Source of the DNA: an uncultured Enterococcus sp.
GTDB lineage: Bacteria > Bacillota > Bacilli > Lactobacillales > Enterococcaceae
DNA: 13,344 nt
Direction: 5' to 3'
Assembly: GCA_946409145.1 (NCBI GenBank)
Contig: CAMJVA010000018.1
Coordinates: 1-13,344 of the forward strand
The notes beneath the pieces were generated by a model that saw nothing but the letters and a program-made list of their open reading frames with translations, did not search any database and was not told the origin of the DNA. This document shows positions 1 through 6,146 of this stretch, in pieces. The number at the start of each line of letters is the position of its first letter. The stretch's first letter is position 1. A program made the translations under genes and the position numbers.

Positions 1-1505
1 CAAAAAAACGTCGTGACATTGTCCTTTTAACTATGAAAGAAAATGGAAAAATTACCCAAGAAGAATATGATGCAGCGGTAGCATCGGATATTTCTTCCGG
101 CCTACAGCCTTTGTCTGATCTTTCTGGTAACCGAAAATATGTGGATAATTACCTGACCTCAGCCATTGCTGAAGTGAAAGAAAAAACCGGCAAAGATGCG
201 TATACAGAAGGTATGGATATTTATCTTAATATTGACTTAAATCAACAAATTAATCTCTACAACATTGTAAATGACGGCACTGTTGAATTTCCAGACGATA
301 GTATGCAAGTCGCGTCCACAGTAATTAATCCTACGACTGGAGCAGTGGTGGCGCAAATTGGTGGCCGAAAAATTGCCGATAACGTCCAATTTGGAATTAA
401 CCGAGCAACGACTGGAGGACGAGACATTGGATCGACAATTAAACCTCTAATTGATTATGGCCCTGCTTTTGAATATTTAAATTATTCCACTGGAAAAAGA
501 ATTGTAGATGAACCTTATACTTATCCAGGAACCGATATTAAAGTGAAAAATTATGACAATCGCTATCTTGGTTCCATTTCCTTACGGTATGCTCTAACTG
601 ATTCTAGAAACGTTCCTGCTGTTAAAACTTTAATGGCCGTAGGAATAGACAAAGCCGCAGAGTTTTTAAGCCGGATGAATATTACCATGGATAAAATGGA
701 AGGGGGAAGCGCCATTTCTGGTGACCTTTCCACAGTAGAATTAGCCGCAGGTTACGGTGCTTTTTCTAATAATGGTATCTATGCTAAACCTTATTATGTT
801 TCAAAAATTGTTTACCAAGACGAGACAGAAGTTTCCTTTGAACCAGAAACCAGTCAAGCAATGAAAGATTCTACTGCTTATATGATGACAGATATTTTAA
901 AAGATGTGGTTTCAACTGGGACAGGAACTGCTGCTGAAATTCCTGGTCTAATTCAAGCAGGAAAAACCGGAACTTCTAATTATGAAGCCGATGTTTATGA
1001 TCAAATTAAAGGCGACAAAGAAGGCGTCCCTGATGTCACTTTTGTGGGTTATACTAAAAATTACGTCATGTCAGTTTGGACAGGCTATGATGACTATTTC
1101 CAAGCAATTCCATTAAGTTATCACTCTGTAGCCTCTTTAGTTTATAAAAACATGATGGCAAAATTAGCGGAAAATGTTCCTAACGAAGATTGGGAAAAAC
1201 CAGATAGTGTTATTCGTTCTGGAAATATTTTATATGTGAAAGGTTACGAAGAAAAAACACCAGTAAAACCTAGCTCCTCTTCTTCTGAAAAACCTTCCTC
1301 TTCTAGTTCCTCTTCTTCTACAGTAGAAAGTTCGTCTACTGAAAGCTCCACTGTGGAAAGTTCCACTACAACCACTGAGTCTAGCGTACCAGAAAGTTCT
1401 TCCACTGAAGTTCCTGAAACATCAGAAGTAACGCCTCCTTCTTCTACTACTCCAAGTTCTGAAGAAGTACAACAAAGCACCGAAGAATTACCTAATGCTG
1501 CTTAA
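1..1505 (+). CDS. pbp1A: Penicillin-binding protein 1A, C-terminal part (5' end outside window)
   Basis: Class A PBP that polymerises and cross-links peptidoglycan at the outer face of the membrane. Only the linker, transpeptidase domain and tail are present. The frame is open from base 3, before the first ATG at 33, so the gene starts upstream and the glycosyltransferase domain is missing. The first visible stretch (KKRRDIVLLTM, then ITQEEYDAA) is the usual linker after that domain. All three transpeptidase motifs are visible: STIK with the nucleophilic Ser (432-443), SRN (603-611) and KTGT (963-974). From about 1270 to 1490 the protein becomes a Ser/Thr/Glu/Pro low-complexity tail, probably disordered in the wall, as in several enterococcal and streptococcal PBP1A proteins. 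A terminator follows the stop. In related genomes ponA/pbp1A lies convergent to dnaD-nth, as here. Family call very secure; the symbol (ponA is equally used) is conventional. Confidence 0.95.
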   Translation, partial: KKRRDIVLLTMKENGKITQEEYDAAVASDISSGLQPLSDLSGNRKYVDNYLTSAIAEVKEKTGKDAYTEGMDIYLNIDLNQQINLYNIVNDGTVEFPDDSMQVASTVINPTTGAVVAQIGGRKIADNVQFGINRATTGGRDIGSTIKPLIDYGPAFEYLNYSTGKRIVDEPYTYPGTDIKVKNYDNRYLGSISLRYALTDSRNVPAVKTLMAVGIDKAAEFLSRMNITMDKMEGGSAISGDLSTVELAAGYGAFSNNGIYAKPYYVSKIVYQDETEVSFEPETSQAMKDSTAYMMTDILKDVVSTGTGTAAEIPGLIQAGKTGTSNYEADVYDQIKGDKEGVPDVTFVGYTKNYVMSVWTGYDDYFQAIPLSYHSVASLVYKNMMAKLAENVPNEDWEKPDSVIRSGNILYVKGYEEKTPVKPSSSSSEKPSSSSSSSSTVESSSTESSTVESSTTTTESSVPESSSTEVPETSEVTPPSSTTPSSEEVQQSTEELPNAA

Positions 1506-1520
1506 ATTAAATAGCATAAC

Positions 1521-1563
1521 AAAAAAGGATCTGTGATATTATTTCATCATAGATCCTTTTTTT
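1521..1563 (+). terminator. Intrinsic terminator of pbp1A
   Basis: The arms 1521-1537 and 1546-1562 pair over 17 bp with one G-U wobble around an 8-nt loop and end in a T-run. It begins 15 bases after the pbp1A stop codon. Confidence 0.9.
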
Positions 1564-1624
1564 AAATCTAACTTTGAAAAATAAAATTTTTTTTAGTCTC
1601 TTAGAAATTTGTCAGGGATTCTTT

Positions 1625-1647
1625 CCTTGCTTTTACTGGATGCAAGG
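1625..1647. promoter_or_regulatory. Short inverted repeat upstream of the XRE regulator gene
   Basis: CCTTGC at 1625-1630 is repeated inverted as GCAAGG at 1642-1647 with 11 bases between. It lies just upstream of the candidate promoter of the XRE gene, where an operator for autoregulation could sit. With 6-bp arms it could also be chance; no function is shown. Confidence 0.25.
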
Positions 1648-1656
1648 GCTGCTTGC

Positions 1657-1685
1657 TTTAAAAACTGCGGGTAATTTTTTATGAT
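1657..1685 (+). promoter_or_regulatory. Candidate sigma-A promoter of the XRE regulator gene
   Basis: TATGAT (1680-1685) matches the -10 consensus at 5 of 6 positions. A weak -35, TTTAAA, lies at 1657-1662 with a 17-base spacer. The start codon is 29 bases downstream of the -10. Confidence 0.4.
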
Positions 1686-1714
1686 TAAGATACATCAAAG
1701 AAAGGAAAAAACAA

Positions 1715-2176
1715 ATGGAATTTGGGGAACAAATTAAAACATTACGCACAAAAAATAACCTTACTCAAGAACAATTAGCTCAAAAATTAAATGTCACAAG
1801 GCAGGCAATTTCTAATTGGGAAAATAATCGAAACCTGCCAGATTTAGAAACCTTACTTGTTATTGCACAATTGTTTCACCTTTCTTTAGATGAATTAATC
1901 TTAGGAGGAAACAACATGAACCAAATGACAGAAAAATTACTTAAAGACAGCAGCGAAACGAGAAAGGCAAGATTTAATTTTTTCAGTACCCTTTTAGGCA
2001 CTGTGTTATTAGTCTTAGGCCTAGCTTGTCTTTTTATCAAAGGAAACTCTGTTGAATATGTGGACGCTTCAGGAATACTCCATGAAAATTTTTACTTAAT
2101 TCCTGTGGGAGTCGCCTTTTTATTTGCTGGTATGGTGGTTTTTTTAATTCAAGGGATTCAGTATTTAAAAAAATAG
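1715..2176 (+). CDS. Membrane-anchored XRE-family transcriptional regulator
   Basis: Predicted DNA-binding regulator held at the membrane, 153 aa. Residues 4-62 form an XRE/Cro-type helix-turn-helix (LTQEQLAQKLNVTRQAISNW, then the NRNLPDLETL stretch), ending in the SLDELI segment typical of the family. A charged linker (70-86) follows, then two hydrophobic segments, about 88-108 and 126-147, probably transmembrane, and a Lys-rich end. The start is supported by AAAGGA at 1701-1706, 8 bases before the ATG. Inside the gene a strong Shine-Dalgarno, AGGAGG (1903-1908), precedes in-frame Met68 (ATG at 1916), so a shorter membrane-only product is possible. The gene is convergent with fetB and shares its terminator. 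Target genes and signal are unknown; the HTH-plus-membrane layout is common in Lactobacillales, but I do not recognise a named member. Confidence 0.85.
   Translation: MEFGEQIKTLRTKNNLTQEQLAQKLNVTRQAISNWENNRNLPDLETLLVIAQLFHLSLDELILGGNNMNQMTEKLLKDSSETRKARFNFFSTLLGTVLLVLGLACLFIKGNSVEYVDASGILHENFYLIPVGVAFLFAGMVVFLIQGIQYLKK
1903..1918 (+). promoter_or_regulatory. Internal ribosome binding site and in-frame ATG within the XRE gene
   Basis: AGGAGG at 1903-1908 is followed 7 bases later by ATG 1916-1918, in frame with the regulator (Met68). It is a better Shine-Dalgarno than that of the annotated start. Translation here would give an 86-aa protein with both membrane segments and no DNA-binding domain. 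The same bases encode Leu-Gly-Gly, so the match may be a by-product of the protein sequence. Confidence 0.4.
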
Positions 2177-2230
2177 ACAAAAAAGATGTGAGGCTCTGGT
2201 AGAGTCTCACATCTTTTTTGCCTATTTTTT
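2168..2230. terminator. Long bidirectional terminator shared by XRE gene and fetB
   Basis: Arms 2168-2197 and 2201-2230 are inverted copies with a 3-base loop (GGT); 28 of 30 positions are Watson-Crick pairs, with one G-U wobble (in the + RNA) and one A/C mismatch. A-runs on the left and T-runs on the right provide the U-tract in both directions. The XRE stop codon (2174-2176) lies in the stem, and the fetB stop codon (complement of 2229-2231) overlaps its right end. Confidence 0.92.
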
Positions 2231-2990
2231 AGTTCCATAATTGTAGATCATCGTTGTAATATTTTTTACAAGCTGTATATCCGGCAATAATCGAACCTAA
2301 ACTAGTTGTTGAAAGCAACATAAAAGTTACCATAATTTGATATTTAATAGCATGAACAGGATCCACTCCAGCAAAAATTAACCCTGACATCATACCTGGT
2401 AAACTCACTAAACCGACTGTTTTTGCTGAATCAATCGTAGGTTGCATGGCCGCTTTAATACTTTCTCTTAAAATAGGTAATGAAGCCGTTTTGCTATCAG
2501 CTCCTAGAGCTAGTTTTTCTAAAACTTGTTGTCTTTGATCTCGAAATAAAGAAAATAAATTTCGGTAACATAAACCAATGGCCACCATGGAATTTGAAGC
2601 AATCATTCCAGTAATAGGAATAATTTGTGAGGGAACAAATTTAATCGCTCCGGCTAAAATTAAAACCCCTAAAGTAACATAGGTGCTTACAAAAATTGCC
2701 ACTAAAGATGTCCAATATTTTTTATGTCCATGAGGATTTCTTTTATGTGCATTAAAAGCTGCATTAAAAACAATAAATAAGCTCATAGCAATAGTTAGAA
2801 AAACATTATTCACTTGAAAAACATATTTTAAAACAAAACCTACTATCACTAATTGGATAATGGCACGGAAAATACTATAAAAAATATCTTTTGATAAATG
2901 CAATTTTTCCCGATAACTAATGAATACAGCCACTAAAACTAACAAAAAAGCTAAAATAAGGGAAACATTGCTCACGGCTAAATTATTCAT
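2229..2990 (-). CDS. fetB: FetB/YbbM-type (UPF0014) ABC transporter permease
   Basis: Multi-pass inner-membrane partner of the upstream ATPase. The E. coli family member FetB (YbbM), with FetA, is implicated in iron export and oxidative-stress resistance; the substrate here is inferred. The 253-aa length fits the family (about 250-260). Hydrophobic segments occur near 8-25, 40-60, 63-80, 94-114, 122-140, 192-208 and 218-238. The family hallmark is visible near residues 175-211: RESI, then PTIDSAKTVGLVSLPGMM and AGVDP. I place the start at the ATG ending at 2990: it has a strong GGAGGGGAG Shine-Dalgarno about 7 bases upstream and gives an 8-base overlap with fetA (ATGAATAA), indicating translational coupling. 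An in-frame TTG at 3011 would add seven residues but lies upstream of that ribosome binding site. Last gene of the dnaD-nth-fetA-fetB run. Confidence 0.88.
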   Translation of the reverse strand: MNNLAVSNVSLILAFLLVLVAVFISYREKLHLSKDIFYSIFRAIIQLVIVGFVLKYVFQVNNVFLTIAMSLFIVFNAAFNAHKRNPHGHKKYWTSLVAIFVSTYVTLGVLILAGAIKFVPSQIIPITGMIASNSMVAIGLCYRNLFSLFRDQRQQVLEKLALGADSKTASLPILRESIKAAMQPTIDSAKTVGLVSLPGMMSGLIFAGVDPVHAIKYQIMVTFMLLSTTSLGSIIAGYTACKKYYNDDLQLWN

Positions 2991-3624
2991 GGGATATCTC
3001 CCCTCCAACAATTTTTATTTGGCTTTTTCCTTTGGCCACATCTTCATCATCATGACTCACTTGAATTAAAGTGACCCCTTGTTGTTGCGTCTGGAAAATT
3101 AATTCTTGCACAATATTTTTGCTCACTTCATCAAGTCCAGTGGTAACTTCATCGAGTAATAAAATTTCTGGTAAGAAAACTAAATTACGAATTAAAGCCA
3201 CTCGTTGTTTTTCCCCTCCAGATAATTCAGTAATCGGCTTTTCTAAAAATTCAGGACTTAAAGCGACTTTGTCTAGTAAAGTTAATACTTTTTCTTTCGA
3301 AAAGGCTTCTTGGCGAATTTCAAAAGGAAAACTCAAGTTATCCTTAACAGTCTTACCAAATAGTTGCGCTTGTTGAAAGCAATAAGATACTTTCCGCCGG
3401 TAATCGGTTTTTGCATACTCTTGCTGGTTTTTTCCGGCAAAATAAATCTCTCCGCTACTTGGAGTTAAAATTGTCGCCATGAGCTTTAATAATGTACTTT
3501 TTCCACTGCCAGAAGGTCCAGTAATAAATAAATAATCTCCTTTTTCTACTTGGAAACTAACATTTTTAATAATTTCATGACTCTCATTTTTAAAGCTCAC
3601 CTTTTTTAGTTCAAGTAAAGACAT
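2983..3624 (-). CDS. fetA: FetA/YbbL-type ABC transporter ATP-binding protein
   Basis: Cytoplasmic ATPase energising the FetB-like permease, 213 aa, a single nucleotide-binding domain. Visible motifs: Walker A GPSGSGKST (36-44), Q-loop around Gln84-Gln85, signature LSGGEKQR (134-141), Walker B ILLLDE (154-159), D-loop GLD (163-165) and H-loop His191. All catalytic positions are intact. The start has AGGAAG ending 7 bases before the ATG, overlapping the stop codon of nth, which lies only 11 bases upstream. The fetB-like gene starts inside its last codons, so the pair is coupled. Assignment as FetA rests mainly on the UPF0014 permease partner; the ATPase alone resembles many small importers and exporters. 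Substrate (iron or another metal) is inferred from the E. coli homologues. Confidence 0.87.
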   Translation of the reverse strand: MSLLELKKVSFKNESHEIIKNVSFQVEKGDYLFITGPSGSGKSTLLKLMATILTPSSGEIYFAGKNQQEYAKTDYRRKVSYCFQQAQLFGKTVKDNLSFPFEIRQEAFSKEKVLTLLDKVALSPEFLEKPITELSGGEKQRVALIRNLVFLPEILLLDEVTTGLDEVSKNIVQELIFQTQQQGVTLIQVSHDDEDVAKGKSQIKIVGGEISHE

Positions 3625-3635
3625 TTTTCCACTTC

Positions 3636-4286
3636 CTATTTTTGGTTTAGTAAATAATTTTTCCCAAAATCACAAAGGGTAAGTAAGGGACATGCTACAC
3701 ATTTCGGTTTTTTCGCTGTACAGTGATAACGACCGAAAAAAATCATTGTGTGATGATCTTTCACCCATTCATCTTTTGGTAAAGCGTGCATTAATTTTTC
3801 TTCTACTTCCCCTACACTGGCACTTTCTTTAATAAATTTCAAACGTTTGGAAACTCGATTTACGTGAGTATCCACTGCAATTCCAGGGATTTTAAAAGCT
3901 TCTCCTGCTACGACATTAGCCGTTTTTGGTCCTACTCCTGGAAAAGTTCTTAAAAGACTTTTATCAGCGGGTACAACACTATCATACTCTTTAAAAAGTT
4001 TTGTCGCCATTTCTTTTAAATGTTTTGCTTTTGATTTATATAGCCCAATGGTACGAATTTTTTCTTCAATTTCTTCTAAAGGAGCGACACTTAATGATTC
4101 AGGTGTAGGATAAGCGATAAATAATTCTGGGGTTACTTTGTTTACAGAAACGTCAGTAGCTTGAGCAGATAAAATAACTGCCACTAACAAATGAAAAGGG
4201 CTATCCCACTGTAATTCTCCTTTAGCTTGAGGGAATAATCTTTGCATTTCCACAAGACAACTTCTAATCATTTTTTGGCTTAACAT
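3636..4286 (-). CDS. nth: Endonuclease III (DNA glycosylase / AP lyase)
   Basis: Base-excision repair enzyme that removes oxidised pyrimidines and cleaves the abasic site; 216 aa, normal length. The helix-hairpin-helix is at about 112-127 (FPGVGPKTANVV) with catalytic Lys121. The catalytic Asp139 lies in the VDTHV motif. The 4Fe-4S ligands are complete: Cys189, Cys196, Cys199 and Cys205 in the C-X6-C-X2-C-X5-C arrangement. The start ATG lies one base after the dnaD stop, with AGGAGG 8 bases upstream inside the last dnaD codons, so the two genes are translationally coupled. The dnaD-nth pairing is conserved across many Firmicutes. No truncation or missing residue. Confidence 0.96.
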   Translation of the reverse strand: MLSQKMIRSCLVEMQRLFPQAKGELQWDSPFHLLVAVILSAQATDVSVNKVTPELFIAYPTPESLSVAPLEEIEEKIRTIGLYKSKAKHLKEMATKLFKEYDSVVPADKSLLRTFPGVGPKTANVVAGEAFKIPGIAVDTHVNRVSKRLKFIKESASVGEVEEKLMHALPKDEWVKDHHTMIFFGRYHCTAKKPKCVACPLLTLCDFGKNYLLNQK

Positions 4287-4287
4287 T

Positions 4288-4989
4288 TTATTTTCCTCCT
4301 TTTTCTAGCCAAGGAGCAAAAGGAATATCAGGAATTTCTGTGCTAGTTTTTGGAATATCTTCTTCTCTTCTTTGTTGCTCTTTTTCCACTTGCTTAGGGG
4401 TGGTAATATTTTTTTTCTCCCAATTTAATAAAATGCGATCCATATACTTTAAACTGTAGGCTTGATTTAACACGGCTTCTTTTAAGGCTAATTTAATTAA
4501 TTCTGGAGAATAATGATCATCATTTAACCACTGGGCAACCATTTCTAATTCAAAGGGTGATAAACTTCTGGAAAATTCTTGTTCAAAAGTGCGATAGAGT
4601 TCTTTCACTTGACTGAGTTCTTTTATTTGTTGCTGTTTTTTTCCTTCTTTTTGTAAAAATAATTCCAGTTGATCATAAAAAGGTGTCAAATCATATTGAT
4701 CGTATTTCATTTGGTGTTCATCTGTTAAAGTTTCTAAGGAAATCCATTTCTTTTTTTGCAAAGCATCTAACAGTTCATACACTTCTTGGACTTTTTTCCC
4801 TAAATGAAAAGCTAATTCTTCTGGTTGGGGGAAAAAATTTCCTTGTTGTTGAAAATAATTTAATTGTAAGTATAATAAAAATTCACTGTCAGTCACGCCC
4901 ATTTTATGATAATAAAGCCACAAACTATTGGATAAAGTAGTGCTTCCATAGGCTAAAAAATCTTTAATTTCCACTTTAAAATCCCTCAT
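4288..4989 (-). CDS. dnaD: DnaD-type replication initiation / primosome protein
   Basis: Cytoplasmic DNA-remodelling protein that in Bacillus acts with DnaB and DnaI to load the replicative helicase at oriC and restart sites; 233 aa, usual length. Residues 15-95 match the winged-helix N-terminal domain (LLYLQLNYF, then the QPEELAFHLG helix). Residues 132-195 are the DnaB_2/DnaD C-terminal domain, with ELEMVAQW (148-154) and the hallmark Y-x3-I-x3-W motif as YMDRILLNW (182-190). A charged, Pro-containing tail follows. The ribosome binding site is weak (AGGAT about 9 bases upstream), so the start is less certain than the gene. It is the first gene of the dnaD-nth-fetA-fetB run and divergent from the mscS-type gene. 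Confidence 0.93.
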   Translation of the reverse strand: MRDFKVEIKDFLAYGSTTLSNSLWLYYHKMGVTDSEFLLYLQLNYFQQQGNFFPQPEELAFHLGKKVQEVYELLDALQKKKWISLETLTDEHQMKYDQYDLTPFYDQLELFLQKEGKKQQQIKELSQVKELYRTFEQEFSRSLSPFELEMVAQWLNDDHYSPELIKLALKEAVLNQAYSLKYMDRILLNWEKKNITTPKQVEKEQQRREEDIPKTSTEIPDIPFAPWLEKGGK

Positions 4990-5003
4990 TTCTTTTCTAT
5001 CCT

Positions 5004-5009
5004 AGTATA
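5004..5009 (-). promoter_or_regulatory. Candidate -10 element of the dnaD operon promoter
   Basis: On the minus strand TATACT occurs 14 bases upstream of the dnaD ATG. No good -35 is seen 16-18 bases further upstream (TTTTTA at a 17-base spacer is the best). The short leader fits a weak or activator-helped promoter. Confidence 0.45.
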
Positions 5010-5065
5010 GCGGATAAACTTTCTTTTAAAAAGTCTCTAAATCCATAGTGAACTTTAAAAAAGAT

Positions 5066-5074
5066 TGGTACAAT
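5066..5074 (+). promoter_or_regulatory. Extended -10 promoter of the mscS-type gene
   Basis: TGG followed by TACAAT (5069-5074) forms an extended -10. The -35 region is poor, as expected for this promoter class. Transcription would start near 5081, leaving almost no leader for an ATG at 5085 and a normal short leader for the ATG at 5103. Confidence 0.5.
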
Positions 5075-5102
5075 AAAATTAATCATGAGAAAGGAAGATT
5101 TT

Positions 5103-5993
5103 ATGACCACTGATTCAAGTCAACCGATAATGGAACAAACACAAAAACAGTTAAGTGCTTGGGCTAGATACTGGAATTCAATTAATTGGGACAATGTTTT
5201 TTCCCTAATAATTACGAAAGGCTTATCTATTTTACTCTTTAGTCTTTTATTTTTATTATTATTTCGCTTAGGAAAATTAATGATTGAAAAATTATACACT
5301 CGTTACTTAAGTAAACAAGAGCAACCTATTGCCAGAGTAAAAACCATTCGCACTTTAATTGATAATGTTTTTGTTTATACCTTATTTTTCTTTTACATTT
5401 ATACTATTTTAACAGTACTAGGTGTTCCCATAGGCTCTCTTATTGCAGGTGCTGGAATAGCTGGTTTAGCTATTGGGCTTGGGGCTCAAGGCTTTATGAA
5501 TGATATTATCACTGGTTTTTTCATCTTAATTGAGTCTCAACTAGATGTGGGAGAATATGTGAAATTACAAAATATTAATATTGAAGGAACAGTCATTGCT
5601 GTGGGCATTCGAACGACTAAACTAAAAAGTTTTGATGGCACAGTCCACTTTATTCCAAATCGCAATATTACAACGATTAGTAACCTTTCCCGTAGCAATA
5701 TGCAAGTCATATTAGATATTCGCGTTGACCTTAAAGAAGATCTCGGGAAAATAAAAGAAATTTTACAAGAAATAAATGAGCAGTTAAAAGAAGAATACCC
5801 TGAAATTACTGACGGCCCCACTATTTTTGGACTCGTTGATCTAGGTTTTGGGAATTTTGCCTACCGCACTACCTTATATACTATTAATGGACGGCAAGCT
5901 GGAATGAAAGAAATTTTTCTGCAAAAATATCTGGAAGAATTAACGAAAGCTGGTTTCACTATTCCAACTACCCCGATTATGCCTCCAAAATAA
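5103..5993 (+). CDS. mscS: Small-conductance mechanosensitive channel (MscS family)
   Basis: Homo-oligomeric membrane channel that opens under membrane tension and releases solutes on hypo-osmotic shock. The 296-aa product has a hydrophilic N-terminus, transmembrane segments near 31-56 and 88-107, and a Gly/Ala-rich pore helix at 111-146 (AGAGIAGLAIGLGAQGF). The soluble beta domain follows (147-197) with VGEYV, the EGTV turn, the FDGTV loop and IPN at 184-186. The alpha/beta C-terminal domain ends in a Pro-rich strand (FTIPTTPIMP), as in YkuT/YggB-type channels. I choose the ATG at 5103 because AAGGAAG (5091-5097) sits 5 bases before it; an in-frame ATG at 5085 has no Shine-Dalgarno and would be nearly leaderless. 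Single-gene unit, closed by its own terminator. Confidence 0.92.
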   Translation: MTTDSSQPIMEQTQKQLSAWARYWNSINWDNVFSLIITKGLSILLFSLLFLLLFRLGKLMIEKLYTRYLSKQEQPIARVKTIRTLIDNVFVYTLFFFYIYTILTVLGVPIGSLIAGAGIAGLAIGLGAQGFMNDIITGFFILIESQLDVGEYVKLQNINIEGTVIAVGIRTTKLKSFDGTVHFIPNRNITTISNLSRSNMQVILDIRVDLKEDLGKIKEILQEINEQLKEEYPEITDGPTIFGLVDLGFGNFAYRTTLYTINGRQAGMKEIFLQKYLEELTKAGFTIPTTPIMPPK

Positions 5994-6041
5994 AAATAAA
6001 CCCGTCTGTTGGCAAAAAATCAACAGACGGGTTTATTTTTT
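5992..6041. terminator. Strong terminator after the mscS-type gene
   Basis: A perfect 20-bp stem (5992-6011 with 6021-6040) with a 9-base loop and flanking A- and T-runs overlaps the stop codon at 5991-5993. It could also stop transcripts arriving from dtpT on the minus strand, which has no nearer strong terminator. Confidence 0.93.
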
Positions 6042-6057
6042 CTCGTTTTTATTATAC

Positions 6058-6096
6058 AAGGAACAGGATCTATAACATTTCTAGGACCCATTCCTT
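6058..6096. other. Imperfect hairpin between the mscS-type gene and dtpT
   Basis: Arms 6058-6072 and 6082-6096 pair over about 15 positions with two mismatches in the middle and two pairs that are wobbles on the minus-strand RNA, around a 9-base loop. It lies in the 3' region of dtpT. It may help end the dtpT transcript or protect its 3' end; a function is not shown. Confidence 0.35.
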
Positions 6097-6146
6097 TTAT
6101 CTACGCTAACCATGATTCTATGCTATTTATTTTCAGAAAAAATTTC

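Noticed and set aside
1244..1480. Open frame of 78 codons on the minus strand opposite the PBP1A tail
   Set aside because: It is the mirror of the Ser/Thr-rich repeat coding (Glu/Val-rich translation), with no ribosome binding site; a shadow frame.
2991..3011. Longer start for the fetB-like gene at TTG 3011
   Set aside because: The strong Shine-Dalgarno lies inside this stretch and points to the ATG ending at 2990.
5085..5102. Longer start for the mscS-type gene at the ATG 5085
   Set aside because: No ribosome binding site and almost no leader after the extended -10; the AAGGAAG inside this stretch serves the ATG at 5103.
6128..6142. TATTTTCAGAAAAAA, a 12 of 15 CodY-like match after the dtpT stop
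   Set aside because: Three mismatches and a 3' location; probably chance in AT-rich sequence.
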